This document shows positions 9,532 through 18,919 of a DNA stretch of 64,000 bases, piece by piece. A program made the position numbers and the translations under genes. The stretch is taken from contig NZ_FQUJ01000010.1 in assembly GCF_900128925.1 (NCBI RefSeq), positions 102,583 to 166,582 on the forward strand, in the 5' to 3' direction. The DNA is from Modicisalibacter ilicicola DSM 19980. Its GTDB lineage: Bacteria > Pseudomonadota > Gammaproteobacteria > Pseudomonadales > Halomonadaceae. Each line of letters begins with the position of its first letter. Positions within the stretch are counted from its first letter, which is position 1. Under the pieces are notes generated by a model that was given only the letters and a program-made list of their open reading frames with translations, ran no database searches and was not told the origin of the DNA.

Positions 9532-10169
9532 TGATCCCGACCTTTCTTCGTCCCAGGGCCCTGGTACTGATGCTGATGGTGCTGTCGAGCCCCGCATCGA
9601 ATGCCGACGACCCTAACGAGCTGGCTACCGGCTGTGCCGGCCTGCAATCACGGCTGGAACGTCTCCAATGCTACGACGCCCTGTTTCGCCCGGCTTCGAG
9701 CACCGTTTCAGGCGGCGACCCCCGACCGGCGCTGTGGCATGCGATCAACGTCCTCGAACAGGGGCGTGGCGACGACTTCAGCCTGCGTGTCGCCCAACCC
9801 GACAACGGCGACGTGCTGATGAGCGCCCCGGCCCTGGGCGCCATGCATCCGCGTCCCCGACTGGTCATCAGCTGTGAAAACGACATCACCCATTTTCAGA
9901 TCCATGTCGACGAACCGCTCGGGGAGGGTCGCGTTCGACTGCGGCTCAAGACCCCAAGCATCGATATCGAGCGCCCCTGGCGCATCCGCGACGAGGGGTA
10001 TGTGGTGAGCGGCGGTCGAGGCCTGCCCGCCATCGACACCCTGCAGCGCCTGCTCGATGCCAATACCCTGACGCTCGGCAGCAATGTCGATGCCCTCGAT
10101 GGGCTGCGTTTCGATCTGACCGGGCTGCGCGCACGCATCGAGCCGCTGCGCAACGCTTGCCGCTGGTAG
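9531..10169 (+). CDS. vasI: VasI/TagO-family T6SS-associated exported protein
   Basis: A 212-aa protein with a signal peptide (about residues 1-25, ending near PASNA). A CxxLQSRLERLQCYDALF region follows that is shared by VasI/TagO proteins. VasI sits at this place in the V. cholerae VAS locus. TagO in other systems has a periplasmic or outer-membrane role, and the exact function is not settled. The ATG overlaps the vasH TGA. Four cysteines are visible in the mature part, possibly forming disulfides (inference). Confidence 0.82.
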   Translation: MIPTFLRPRALVLMLMVLSSPASNADDPNELATGCAGLQSRLERLQCYDALFRPASSTVSGGDPRPALWHAINVLEQGRGDDFSLRVAQPDNGDVLMSAPALGAMHPRPRLVISCENDITHFQIHVDEPLGEGRVRLRLKTPSIDIERPWRIRDEGYVVSGGRGLPAIDTLQRLLDANTLTLGSNVDALDGLRFDLTGLRARIEPLRNACRW

Positions 10170-10172
10170 GAG

Positions 10173-11633
10173 ATGGCCATGACACGCATCACTACACAAG
10201 CGCAGCTCGCTCCTCTGCTTGCCCCTCTACCCGCCTCCTCGTCAGGCGACACGGAGGGCGCACCGGAGATCGGTCATCGTGTCGATGGCGAGGCCGATTA
10301 CGCCTGGCTCGACGAGGAGATGATGAAGATAGGATCGCTGCGCCATGGCAGCGTCGACTGGCTGCAGGCGGAAAGCCGCGCCATGCGCCTGCTCAGCGAG
10401 AAAGGCAAGGACCTCAAGGTGCTCGGCCACTTACTGCACTGCCTGCAACAGGATGGCGACCCTCTCCGCTTCGCCTTGTCCCTGCAATTGCTTGTCGGGG
10501 TGCTGGGCAGCTGGTGGCACGCGGCCTGGCCCTTTCATAGTGAGCGCGCCCGCCATCGGCTGTTCATCCAATTCACCCAGCGCAGCGCACGCCTTGCAGC
10601 AGCCCTGGATTTCTGCGGCACCCCGACCGAGCATCGGCTTTGCGAGGAGGCCTGCCTAGCCCTGATCGACGCTGCGCAAGCCCGGGAGTTGCCGACAGAA
10701 AATCTTGACGAACTCAAGCGCACCCTCGAAGGCGCGAGGCAGTCCGAGCCGGCATCTGCCCAAGGCACGGCGGCGACTGAACGAGGTAGGGATAAAAGTC
10801 GCCATACCGGAACCTCTCATGACGACCCTGCCCCCTCGCGGGCGCCAGAAGGTCGCCTGGAAAGCAGCAACGAGCGGGGTAACCGCCAGGCACTGCTCAA
10901 GATGGCCGATTTTATCAACGAGCAATCCCCCGGCGAACCGCTGGGCTATCGCCTGCGCCGCCATGCCCTGTGGCATGCCATTCATGCCCTGCCCGGCACC
11001 CGGGACGGCGAACGCACGGAGCTTGTTCCGGTCTCGGCGGACCGCATCGCCAATTATCGCGACGCCCTGGCCCGTAATGCCGATTCGGCGCTATGGCGGC
11101 GCATCGAGGCGAGCCTGGCGGTCAGCCCCTATTGGCTCGAAGGCCATCGGCTGAGTGCCGAAGTCGCCAACGCCCTGGGGCATGCCGATTGTGCGACGGC
11201 AATTCGCGAGGAAGTCGTGCGTTTCGTCGAACGTCTGCCCGGTCTCGAAGCGCTGACCTTCAATGACGGCACCCCTTTCATCGACGACGCCACCCGGGAG
11301 TGGCTCGATAGGGCGCCCACCGGCTCAGGTCCGCGAAATTACCATGGCAGCGGCGACCCCTGGCAAATCGGCTTGGCAGAAGCGCACGACCGTCTTGCCG
11401 AGGAAGGACTGCAAGCGGCCCTCGGGGTGCTCGATCGAGGTCTCGCCGAGGCACGCTGGCCCAGGGATCGCGCCTACTGGCGACTGGCCAGCGCCGAGCT
11501 GCTCGAGGCAGCAGGACTCGACGCCCTGGCTCGACAACATTACCAGGCGCTGCAACACGCCCTGGCGGATATCGATCTGGCGCGCTGGGAGCCGGCCTTG
11601 GTGGCCCATCTCGACAAGTCGCTGAAGAACTGA
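10173..11633 (+). CDS. tssA: T6SS TssA/VasJ-type protein
   Basis: A 486-aa protein with an ImpA N-terminal domain (about 25-150, containing the DYAWLDEEMMKIGS and LKVLGHLLHCLQ regions). A charged linker (about 195-235) and a C-terminal VasJ-like helical domain (about 240-480) follow. TssA proteins organise priming and extension of the sheath-tube; the long form fits the VasJ position before tssM. An alternative start is the second Met, two codons in. It begins three bases after vasI. Confidence 0.9.
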   Translation: MAMTRITTQAQLAPLLAPLPASSSGDTEGAPEIGHRVDGEADYAWLDEEMMKIGSLRHGSVDWLQAESRAMRLLSEKGKDLKVLGHLLHCLQQDGDPLRFALSLQLLVGVLGSWWHAAWPFHSERARHRLFIQFTQRSARLAAALDFCGTPTEHRLCEEACLALIDAAQARELPTENLDELKRTLEGARQSEPASAQGTAATERGRDKSRHTGTSHDDPAPSRAPEGRLESSNERGNRQALLKMADFINEQSPGEPLGYRLRRHALWHAIHALPGTRDGERTELVPVSADRIANYRDALARNADSALWRRIEASLAVSPYWLEGHRLSAEVANALGHADCATAIREEVVRFVERLPGLEALTFNDGTPFIDDATREWLDRAPTGSGPRNYHGSGDPWQIGLAEAHDRLAEEGLQAALGVLDRGLAEARWPRDRAYWRLASAELLEAAGLDALARQHYQALQHALADIDLARWEPALVAHLDKSLKN

Positions 11634-11662
11634 CAATAGCAAGGTACAGGGGAAAGACAACG

Positions 11663-14600
11663 ATGTGGTCACGAGTCAAGAGCGGGTTGCGCCGCTTGGT
11701 GCCCGGGCTGGCGAAGGCAGACAGTCAAGCCGACCAGGTGAAGATGCAAGGCAATCGTACTCAATCGCTTCGCCAGGACGCCCGGCGTCTCTCGGTGATC
11801 CCATGGCTGCTGCTGGCAGGGATCGCCCTGGCGGCCATCTGGTGGCTGGGGCCATTGTGGGTGGTAGGTGAATCGCGGCCGCTGGTTCCATGGCACAATC
11901 GACTGCTGGCCAGCCTGGCCCTGGGCGTCATCGTCAGCGTGGTCTGGGGTGTGCGACTATCGCGTCGCTTGCAAGAGTTCCGCGATGCCGATGAGCACAA
12001 GGAGCTGCTGCAGCATGACCCGGTTCGAGGCGATGTCGAGCGGCAGGAAACCTCGCTCAATGCCACGTTGGCGGAACTCACCGCGAGTCTCGGTGGCGGC
12101 AGAAAGGCACGTTACAAGCTGCCCTGGTATCTGGTCATGGGCGTCGAGAATGCCGGCAAGACCAGCCTGATCAACCGTTCCGGCCAGAATTTCTCGCTGA
12201 CCCACGTGCTGAAAGTCTCCGGCCAGGGCAAGCGCAACCGCCACGGCTTCGACTGGTGGATAGGCGATAAAGCAGTACTCATCGACCCGGATGGCGAACT
12301 GCTTACCCAAAAGGCCCTGACGGGTGGTGAACCCGCCGAGCCCGAGAGCCGTCTTTGGGATCACTTCATCACCTGGCTGGAGCGTGAACGCACTCGCCGC
12401 CCCCTGGACGGTATCGTTCTGGTGCTCGATCTGGCGAACCTGAGCCATGCCAAGGTTGGCGTGAGGAAGGCTTACGCCGCCCTGATGCGGGCACGCATGC
12501 GTGAGCTGATGGAACGACTGTCGACGCGCCTGCCGGTCTACGTCACCTTCAGCAAGATGGACCTGTTGCACGGCTTCGACGATTTCTTCCGCCACTATTC
12601 CCGTGACGAGCGCCGTGCCCCGCTCGGCTTTACCTTCAGTGCCGCGTCGCTGGATCAGCCGGAACGTTGGGAAGAGGAGTTCGCCACCGCCTACGACGGC
12701 ATGCTCGAACGCCTCAACGCTCGTCTGCCGGCTCTGCTCGCGGAGTGCCGCGACGGCGAGGAGCGCCAATCCGTATTCCGTTTCGTGCGCCAGTTGGCCG
12801 GCTTGCGTGACGTGCTGCTCGGTTTCCTCCAGGAAGCCTTGGCCAGCGATCGCTTCTCCACTGCCGCCATGGTGCGTGGCACCTATTTCACCTCGGTCTA
12901 CCAGCAGGGCGTGCCGGAAGACCCCTTCGTCGATGCGGCGGCGCGACGCTATGGCATGGCCGATAGCGTGCAGTCCGCCCATCGGGCGGCACGTTCAGCC
13001 CTGTTCTTCAGCGAAGAGCTGTTCGACAAGATCATCTATCCCGAAGCCGGGCTTGCGGGCGACAACGCCAGGGCCTCACGCCGTCGCCATCGCCTACACA
13101 GGGCCAGCGTGATGGCCTGCCTGTTCGGCGGCGCAGTGCTGGTCGGTGGCTGGAGTCACTTCTACCAGAAGAATGCCCTGGCCCTGGCAGCGGTGGAAGA
13201 AAAGGCGCACGACTTCACCACGAGCCGTCCTGCCGAATTGCAATCCGGGGCCCACACGGGCCACGTGCTGCTCGACACCCTAGACCGCCTGCGCGGTGCC
13301 ACCCTGGAATTCGGCGATTTTCGGGCACATATGCCCGTAATTGCCGACATGGGGCTCTACCAGGGCAACAGGGTCGGTCGCGAGGTCGAGGGCGCCTACC
13401 TGGCGACCCTCGAGTATCGTTTCCTGCCGGCCCTGATGATCGACATCATGGACGAAATGAACCGCGCCCAGCCCAACAGCAACGAGAAACTCGCCTTGCT
13501 GCGCGTATTGCGCATGCTCTCCGACGCCAGCGGTCGCCAGCCCGAGCGCGTGCACGAGGTCATGGCCAACCGCTGGCGGCAGGAATTCCCCCACCAGGGA
13601 AGCGTGCAGCAACGCCTGCTGGCACACCTCGACTATGCCATGGCCTATACCGACCTGGAGGGGGACGCGAACGCAGGACAACCCGGCGCCATCACCGCCA
13701 TGACGCCACTGCGAGGCAGTATCGAAGCCGCCCAGCGCGAACTTGCCCAAATCCCCATGGCAGAGCGCGTCTATCGTGCCCTGGCCGCAGGCAGTACCCA
13801 ACGCAGCGCTGCCAGCCTCGATCTTCGCCAGGGAATCGGTCCCGCCTGGAGCACCGTGTTCCGGGCCCGCAACGACGACCCTCGAAACGTGCTCATCCCT
13901 GGCCTGGCGACTCGGGACGGGTTCGAACACTACTTTCTTCCCAAGCTCGACCAGGCTACCGAACTGGCGTTGATCGATCTTTGGGTACTGGGCCGCCGCG
14001 AGAACATCGATTTCAGCGACGCCGACAAGCGTCATCTGAGGGACGCCCTGCGCGAACTCTATGTCAGCGACTACAGCATCACCTGGCGTGAGGCCCTGGC
14101 CCAGGTAGAACTGGTGCCTTTTCAGGACATCGACCAGGCCGTGGTGGTCATGGACAGCCTGCTAGGCGCCAGCCGCCCGCTGGATCGTCTGCTTGGCGAG
14201 GTGGCCCGCAATACCGAGCTCTATCCGCAGTTGCCGATCGACGACGATACCGCGCGTCAGGCATTGGAGCGTTCGCTCCGCTATCAGTTGGCTGGTGAAA
14301 TCGACAGGTCTTTCAGTGACCTCAACCACCTGATGACCGCCCAGAACGACAATCCTGCCGACATCGTCGAGATCAAGCGCGTCATCGCCGATCTGCGCGA
14401 CTATCTACGCCAGGTGCAAGGCGCCAACGATCCCGGTCGGACCGCCTTCGTCATCGCCCGCGACCGTTTGGTGCTTGGTGGCGAGGACCCCATAGGTGCT
14501 CTCGGGCGCATCGCCAAGGAAACGCCCGCGCCGGTGGATCGCATGCTTGCCGAGCTGGCGGATCAGAGCTGGCAGCTGTTACTGAACGACGCCCTACGCC

Positions 14601-15328
14601 ATCTCGAGCGCCAGTGGCTCGACGATGTCGTCGCCCCCTACGAGCAACGTCTCGCCGGCCGTTATCCGCTGGCTCCCGATGCTCGCCGCGATGTCGCTCT
14701 GGAGGACTTCGAGCGCTTCTTTGGCCCGAAAGGCATCCTGATCAGCTTCTATCAGGACAACCTGCGCCCCTTCCTGGAAGGCGCCTCGGAACAGCTCCGC
14801 GACAACAACGGCAACCCGCTCCTGCGTGACAGCGTGCTCGCCTCTCTCGAACGTGCCAAACGCATTCGTGAGGCCTACTTCGACACCGATGGCCTGCTCG
14901 ATGTCGAGTTCAGCCTCGAGCCTGTCAATCTCACACCGGACAAGCGGCGCAGCGTGATCAGTGTCGACGGCCAGCTGATCGAGTATCTGCACGGCCCGCG
15001 CAGCAACGTGCCGATGATCTGGCCCAACAGCCTGCGCCACCTCAATGAGAGCCGGGTGACCCTGGTACCCAGCCAGATCAATCGCTCGCCCCGCAGCCTG
15101 CGCCGTCAAGGGGCCTGGGCCTGGTTCCGCCTCCTCGACGAGGCAGATATCACCGGGGCCAGCGAGCATGAACTGGAACTGCGCTTCAACGTCGACGGCG
15201 GCACCATGCATTACCGACTGCATTCCGATCGCTCCCCCAACCCGTTCACCCGGCCGTTGACGGCGGGCTTCAGCCTGCCCACCGCGCTCTATGGCCAAGG
15301 AGGCGTCAACGATGCTGACGAGACTTGA
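11663..15328 (+). CDS. tssM: T6SS inner-membrane protein TssM (IcmF/VasK)
   Basis: A 1221-aa IcmF-family protein spanning the periplasm and contacting TssJ and TssL. Two N-terminal transmembrane helices (about 47-67 and 81-98) flank a short loop. A cytoplasmic GTPase-like domain follows with an intact Walker A GVENAGKTS (160-168). A third transmembrane helix lies near 470-492, followed by a large periplasmic region with the IcmF-related and C-terminal domains. Many TssM proteins lack the Walker motif; this one keeps it. Its last 17 bases overlap the next gene. Confidence 0.95.
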   Translation: MWSRVKSGLRRLVPGLAKADSQADQVKMQGNRTQSLRQDARRLSVIPWLLLAGIALAAIWWLGPLWVVGESRPLVPWHNRLLASLALGVIVSVVWGVRLSRRLQEFRDADEHKELLQHDPVRGDVERQETSLNATLAELTASLGGGRKARYKLPWYLVMGVENAGKTSLINRSGQNFSLTHVLKVSGQGKRNRHGFDWWIGDKAVLIDPDGELLTQKALTGGEPAEPESRLWDHFITWLERERTRRPLDGIVLVLDLANLSHAKVGVRKAYAALMRARMRELMERLSTRLPVYVTFSKMDLLHGFDDFFRHYSRDERRAPLGFTFSAASLDQPERWEEEFATAYDGMLERLNARLPALLAECRDGEERQSVFRFVRQLAGLRDVLLGFLQEALASDRFSTAAMVRGTYFTSVYQQGVPEDPFVDAAARRYGMADSVQSAHRAARSALFFSEELFDKIIYPEAGLAGDNARASRRRHRLHRASVMACLFGGAVLVGGWSHFYQKNALALAAVEEKAHDFTTSRPAELQSGAHTGHVLLDTLDRLRGATLEFGDFRAHMPVIADMGLYQGNRVGREVEGAYLATLEYRFLPALMIDIMDEMNRAQPNSNEKLALLRVLRMLSDASGRQPERVHEVMANRWRQEFPHQGSVQQRLLAHLDYAMAYTDLEGDANAGQPGAITAMTPLRGSIEAAQRELAQIPMAERVYRALAAGSTQRSAASLDLRQGIGPAWSTVFRARNDDPRNVLIPGLATRDGFEHYFLPKLDQATELALIDLWVLGRRENIDFSDADKRHLRDALRELYVSDYSITWREALAQVELVPFQDIDQAVVVMDSLLGASRPLDRLLGEVARNTELYPQLPIDDDTARQALERSLRYQLAGEIDRSFSDLNHLMTAQNDNPADIVEIKRVIADLRDYLRQVQGANDPGRTAFVIARDRLVLGGEDPIGALGRIAKETPAPVDRMLAELADQSWQLLLNDALRHLERQWLDDVVAPYEQRLAGRYPLAPDARRDVALEDFERFFGPKGILISFYQDNLRPFLEGASEQLRDNNGNPLLRDSVLASLERAKRIREAYFDTDGLLDVEFSLEPVNLTPDKRRSVISVDGQLIEYLHGPRSNVPMIWPNSLRHLNESRVTLVPSQINRSPRSLRRQGAWAWFRLLDEADITGASEHELELRFNVDGGTMHYRLHSDRSPNPFTRPLTAGFSLPTALYGQGGVNDADET

Positions 15329-15902
15329 GCGCTTGTTGCGACGCCAGAACGGCAAACGTGCAGCCGGCCCCCTTCAACCCGCCGACCCGTCATTCGGACT
15401 GAACTTGCTGGAAAACGCCCATGGCGACGACATCGAGATCTTTCTCGTCGCCGCGCGACATGCTGCCGCGCTTGGTCAGGCCCCCTGGATACTTCGCGAT
15501 CGAGCGCATCTCGACACCCTCGGGCGGGCACTCGCTTTCACCCTTCAGTACGGCCTCTGGCTACAGCGAAACGACATGGGTGTCGAGCACTGGCAAGGGC
15601 AGTTGCTTGCCTTGCGCCCTTCCGGCGCGCCGCCCATTGGACTGGTACTGGCTTGCCGGCCGGACGACGAGGCCGCTTGGCAGTTGCGCTTTTTCTGCAT
15701 CGACACCCCCTGGCTGGGCAAGGGCTACGGCGCTCGCCTGTTGCGTGCCGCCCGTCGTAGCTTGAGCGGCGTCCCTCTGCATGCCCGCCTGCCCTTGTGC
15801 TGTGTTGCGGCAGTCAAGAGCCTGGAAGCCGCCGGTTTCCAGCGCATGCATGTCGATGCCACCGATATCGCCAGCTTCGAAGCCCCCGCCGAGTGGGATT
15901 GA
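15312..15902 (+). CDS. GNAT-like protein of the T6SS locus
   Basis: A 196-aa protein that overlaps the tssM end by 17 bp, so it is part of the T6SS transcript. The C-terminal half (about 110-190) resembles an N-acetyltransferase fold. The visible signs are IGLVLACRPDD, then WQLRFFCIDTPWLGKGYGARLL with a GxGxG-like acetyl-CoA loop, then KSLEAAGFQRM. The N-terminal half is not recognised. The ATG at 15312 follows a GGAGG-like stretch. It stands where VasL/VCA0122-type genes lie in V. cholerae, just before vgrG. Whether it modifies a T6SS component or an effector is unknown. The acetyltransferase reading is a fold guess from motifs. Confidence 0.6.
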   Translation: MLTRLERLLRRQNGKRAAGPLQPADPSFGLNLLENAHGDDIEIFLVAARHAAALGQAPWILRDRAHLDTLGRALAFTLQYGLWLQRNDMGVEHWQGQLLALRPSGAPPIGLVLACRPDDEAAWQLRFFCIDTPWLGKGYGARLLRAARRSLSGVPLHARLPLCCVAAVKSLEAAGFQRMHVDATDIASFEAPAEWD

Positions 15903-15941
15903 TCGATCATGAACGACCGAAGAATCAAGGGGGAACGACCC

Positions 15942-17996
15942 ATGGGACGCAGGAGCATGCAATTCACCCTCACCCGGGGCGATGGCGCCTCGAATGATGC
16001 CGGCGCCGACCTGGCGGTCGTCGACTTCCATCTCGAGGAAGCGCTCTCCCGGCCCTTCGAACTCACGGTGAATCTGGCCAGCCCCCGGCCCGATCTTGCC
16101 GCCGACGACTGGCTCGAACGCGAGGTGACCCTCACCGTGTGGCAGGACGGCAAAGCCCTGCGCCGCGTGCATGGCGTGGTCGCCGAGTTCGCCCAAGGCG
16201 ATCGCGGCCACCGCCGCACCTTCTACACGCTTCTCGTCAGGCCGGCCCTGTGGCGGCTCTCCCTGCGCCACAACTCGCGTATCTTCCAGAACGCCTCGCC
16301 GCTGACCCTCATCAATACCCTGCTTGCCGAGCGCGGCATCAAGGATGCGACCTTCGCGGCGACCCGGGAGCCCGTCGAGCGCGAATACTGCGTGCAGTAC
16401 CGCGAGACGGACCTTGCCTTCATCGAGCGCCTGGCCGCCGAGGAAGGCCTGTGCTATTTCCACGAATTCGACGAGCGAGCGGGTGGCGCCCATCGCCTGG
16501 TATTCGCCGACGATCCCAAGAGGCTCGGGAACCTGGGGCCACGGACCTACCACAGCCGCGCCGGCGGGACGGCGCCGGTCCACCATGTGCGGCGACTGCG
16601 CCAGGTTGCCCGGGTGCGACCGGCCTCGGCCATGCTGAAGGACTACTCCTTCAAGCAACCGGCATATGCGCAATTACATGAACAGGTCGGCAGTGCTCTG
16701 GAAGAACACGCGCAAAGAACCGACTACGAGCACTTCGACTATCCTGGGCGCTACAAGGCGGATGCCTCGGGCCAGGCGTTCACCAAGACCCGCCTGGAAC
16801 GCCTGCGCCACGACGCCCTCACCGTGAACGCCGAAAGCGATCTACCCGAACTGCGGCCCGGGACCCGTTTCACCCTCGCCGGGCACGATAACGACGCGCT
16901 GAACCGTGACTGGCAAGTCATCGAGGTGGTCCACGACGGCAGCCAGCCCCAGGCGCTCGAAGAAGACGCCGTCGGCGGTGACGGCATGACTAAATACACC
17001 AACACCCTGGTGCTGATGCCTGCCGACCGGGCCTGGCGGCCAGCGCAAGATACAAAGCCGCGCGTCGATGGCCCCCAGGTGGCCTTCGTGGTTGGCCCCG
17101 AAGGCGAGGAGATTCACTGCGACGAACACGGCCGGGTCAAGGTGCGCTTCCCCTGGGATCGCTATGCCAAACCCGATGACACGGCCAGTGCCTGGATTCG
17201 CGTCGCCCAGGGCTGGGCCGGCGGTGGTTATGGGTCGATCGCGATACCGCGCATCGGCCACGAGGTGATCGTTTCCTTCCTCGAGGGCGACCCGGACCAG
17301 CCGCTGATCACCGGGCGCACCTATCACGCGGTGAATACCCCGCCCTACGCCCTGCCGGAGCACAAGACGCGCACCGTAATTCGCACCCAGACTCACCAGG
17401 GCGAGGGCTTCAACGAACTGCGCTTCGAGGATGCCCAGGACAACGAGCAGATCTGGATTCATGCCCAGAAGGATCTGGAGCTGATCACCGAAAACGATCG
17501 CACCGAGGAGATTCGCCGCGACAGCCATCTCAGGGTCAAGCGCGACCGACTCACCGGGATCGAGCACGACGAGCACCTCCACGTAAACGGCGAACGGCGC
17601 GAGAAGATCGACGGCGATGATCACCGGATCGTCGGCCAGACAAGCCACGAGAAATATGGCCGTGCCCAGCTCATCGAGGCGGGCAGCGAGATTCACCACA
17701 AGGCCGGCATGAAAGTCGTCATCGAAGCCGGCGCCGAGATCACCCTCAAGGCCGGCAGCAGCTTTCTCAAGCTCGACCCCAGCGGGGTGACGATCGTCGG
17801 CGCCGCGGTGAAGATCAACTCCGGCGGTAGCCCGGGCAGTGGCAGCGGCCAGGGCGCGCTGGAGCCGCTGGTGGCGGCGGAGGTGGAGGCAGCGCCGCAG
17901 TTCAAACCGGTACAGGCGCCGCAGCATGCTGCTCTTCTTCAGCAACGCGCACTCTGCCCGGTCTGTGAACCCAGTGGAGACGAAGCAGCCTCATGA
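15942..17996 (+). CDS. vgrG: T6SS spike protein VgrG (TssI)
   Basis: A 684-aa VgrG. The gp27-like part spans about 5-330. The gp5-like OB fold is near 380-470, with the conserved [14 protein letters not shown] and [16 protein letters not shown] patterns. A repetitive beta-prism segment (about 490-640) follows. The tail (about 640-684) has a Gly/Ser linker and a CPVC motif rather than an effector domain, so cargo is probably carried through the DUF4123 chaperone. An ATG at 15909 is in frame but has no ribosome site; AAGGGGG lies eight bases before the ATG at 15942. The stop overlaps the next start as ATGA. Confidence 0.95.
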   Translation: MGRRSMQFTLTRGDGASNDAGADLAVVDFHLEEALSRPFELTVNLASPRPDLAADDWLEREVTLTVWQDGKALRRVHGVVAEFAQGDRGHRRTFYTLLVRPALWRLSLRHNSRIFQNASPLTLINTLLAERGIKDATFAATREPVEREYCVQYRETDLAFIERLAAEEGLCYFHEFDERAGGAHRLVFADDPKRLGNLGPRTYHSRAGGTAPVHHVRRLRQVARVRPASAMLKDYSFKQPAYAQLHEQVGSALEEHAQRTDYEHFDYPGRYKADASGQAFTKTRLERLRHDALTVNAESDLPELRPGTRFTLAGHDNDALNRDWQVIEVVHDGSQPQALEEDAVGGDGMTKYTNTLVLMPADRAWRPAQDTKPRVDGPQVAFVVGPEGEEIHCDEHGRVKVRFPWDRYAKPDDTASAWIRVAQGWAGGGYGSIAIPRIGHEVIVSFLEGDPDQPLITGRTYHAVNTPPYALPEHKTRTVIRTQTHQGEGFNELRFEDAQDNEQIWIHAQKDLELITENDRTEEIRRDSHLRVKRDRLTGIEHDEHLHVNGERREKIDGDDHRIVGQTSHEKYGRAQLIEAGSEIHHKAGMKVVIEAGAEITLKAGSSFLKLDPSGVTIVGAAVKINSGGSPGSGSGQGALEPLVAAEVEAAPQFKPVQAPQHAALLQQRALCPVCEPSGDEAAS

Positions 17997-18919
17997 GCAC
18001 GACCTGGCCATTGGTACATGGGTTGTCACCCTCGCACTGGCGCTGGCCCGCTGACCAAAGCGTGCTGTTACTGCTCGATGGTGTCCGTGTGAGCGGGTTG
18101 GCGCGCAAGCTCTACGAATGGTCGGATGGCGCGATGGACGCCGAGCTGCTGTATGCCGGCACGCCCTGGGCGACGGTTCAGGAGGTGTCCCCCTGGCTGA
18201 TCGCATTGCCTCATTTGCATGACCCGATTATCGCGATGTTCCTTGAGGAGGGAGCAGGCGACGAAGGGGGGTATCTGATCGTCAGCGATGCGTCGCTGGT
18301 CGAGGTCGCCGATCATCTGCGGCAATTGATCCAGGTCCGTCACCCTATGGATATTCCCATGCTACTGCGCCTGGCCGATCCGGCGGTGATTCATGCCTTG
18401 CTGCCTGAAGAGCCTTCTATGGGTCTGGCCCCTTGGGGGCCCATCACCCAGATCGTGGTGCCGGATGCCGTGGTGGGCGTATGGCGGGCCTGGTCGCCAG
18501 ACACAGAAGTCGCGCAGGTGTGCTCTCCCATCGAACCGCCAGGCTATCGGTTGAACGAGGCTCAGCTACAGCGCCTGCAGGCCTGTGATCGCCGCGCGGA
18601 TATTCGCCAACTGGCGAGCTTCGTCGAGACACATTGCGCGGGCTGGCTGAGCGACCTCACGCCTCAGGCACGTCACGCGCATCTATCGGCGCTCGTGACG
18701 CAAGGGCGGTCCTGGGGCTTTACCTCGCTGCGCGAGTGGTCGCTGCTCTGCACCGTGCTGGCACGGCTCGACATTCCCTCGCTGGACGACGCCAGGCTTT
18801 CCGAGAGAACACGCCATCTGCTTGCAGCTGTGGGTACCGGTACAGGCCTGGAGCGGCTGGAAGCGGCATTGACGAACATGAATGACATAACCAATAACAC
18901 CTCAAGGAGTCTGTCATGA
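17993..18919 (+). CDS. DUF4123 T6SS effector chaperone (Tap/TEC type)
   Basis: A 308-aa protein of the DUF4123 type: an N-terminal alpha/beta region with [17 protein letters not shown] and an [12 protein letters not shown] segment, followed by a variable helical C-terminus. Such adaptors bind an effector N-terminus and load it on the cognate VgrG tip. The position between vgrG and the effector, with four-base overlaps on both sides, fits that role exactly. No membrane segment is seen. Confidence 0.82.
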   Translation: MSTTWPLVHGLSPSHWRWPADQSVLLLLDGVRVSGLARKLYEWSDGAMDAELLYAGTPWATVQEVSPWLIALPHLHDPIIAMFLEEGAGDEGGYLIVSDASLVEVADHLRQLIQVRHPMDIPMLLRLADPAVIHALLPEEPSMGLAPWGPITQIVVPDAVVGVWRAWSPDTEVAQVCSPIEPPGYRLNEAQLQRLQACDRRADIRQLASFVETHCAGWLSDLTPQARHAHLSALVTQGRSWGFTSLREWSLLCTVLARLDIPSLDDARLSERTRHLLAAVGTGTGLERLEAALTNMNDITNNTSRSLS

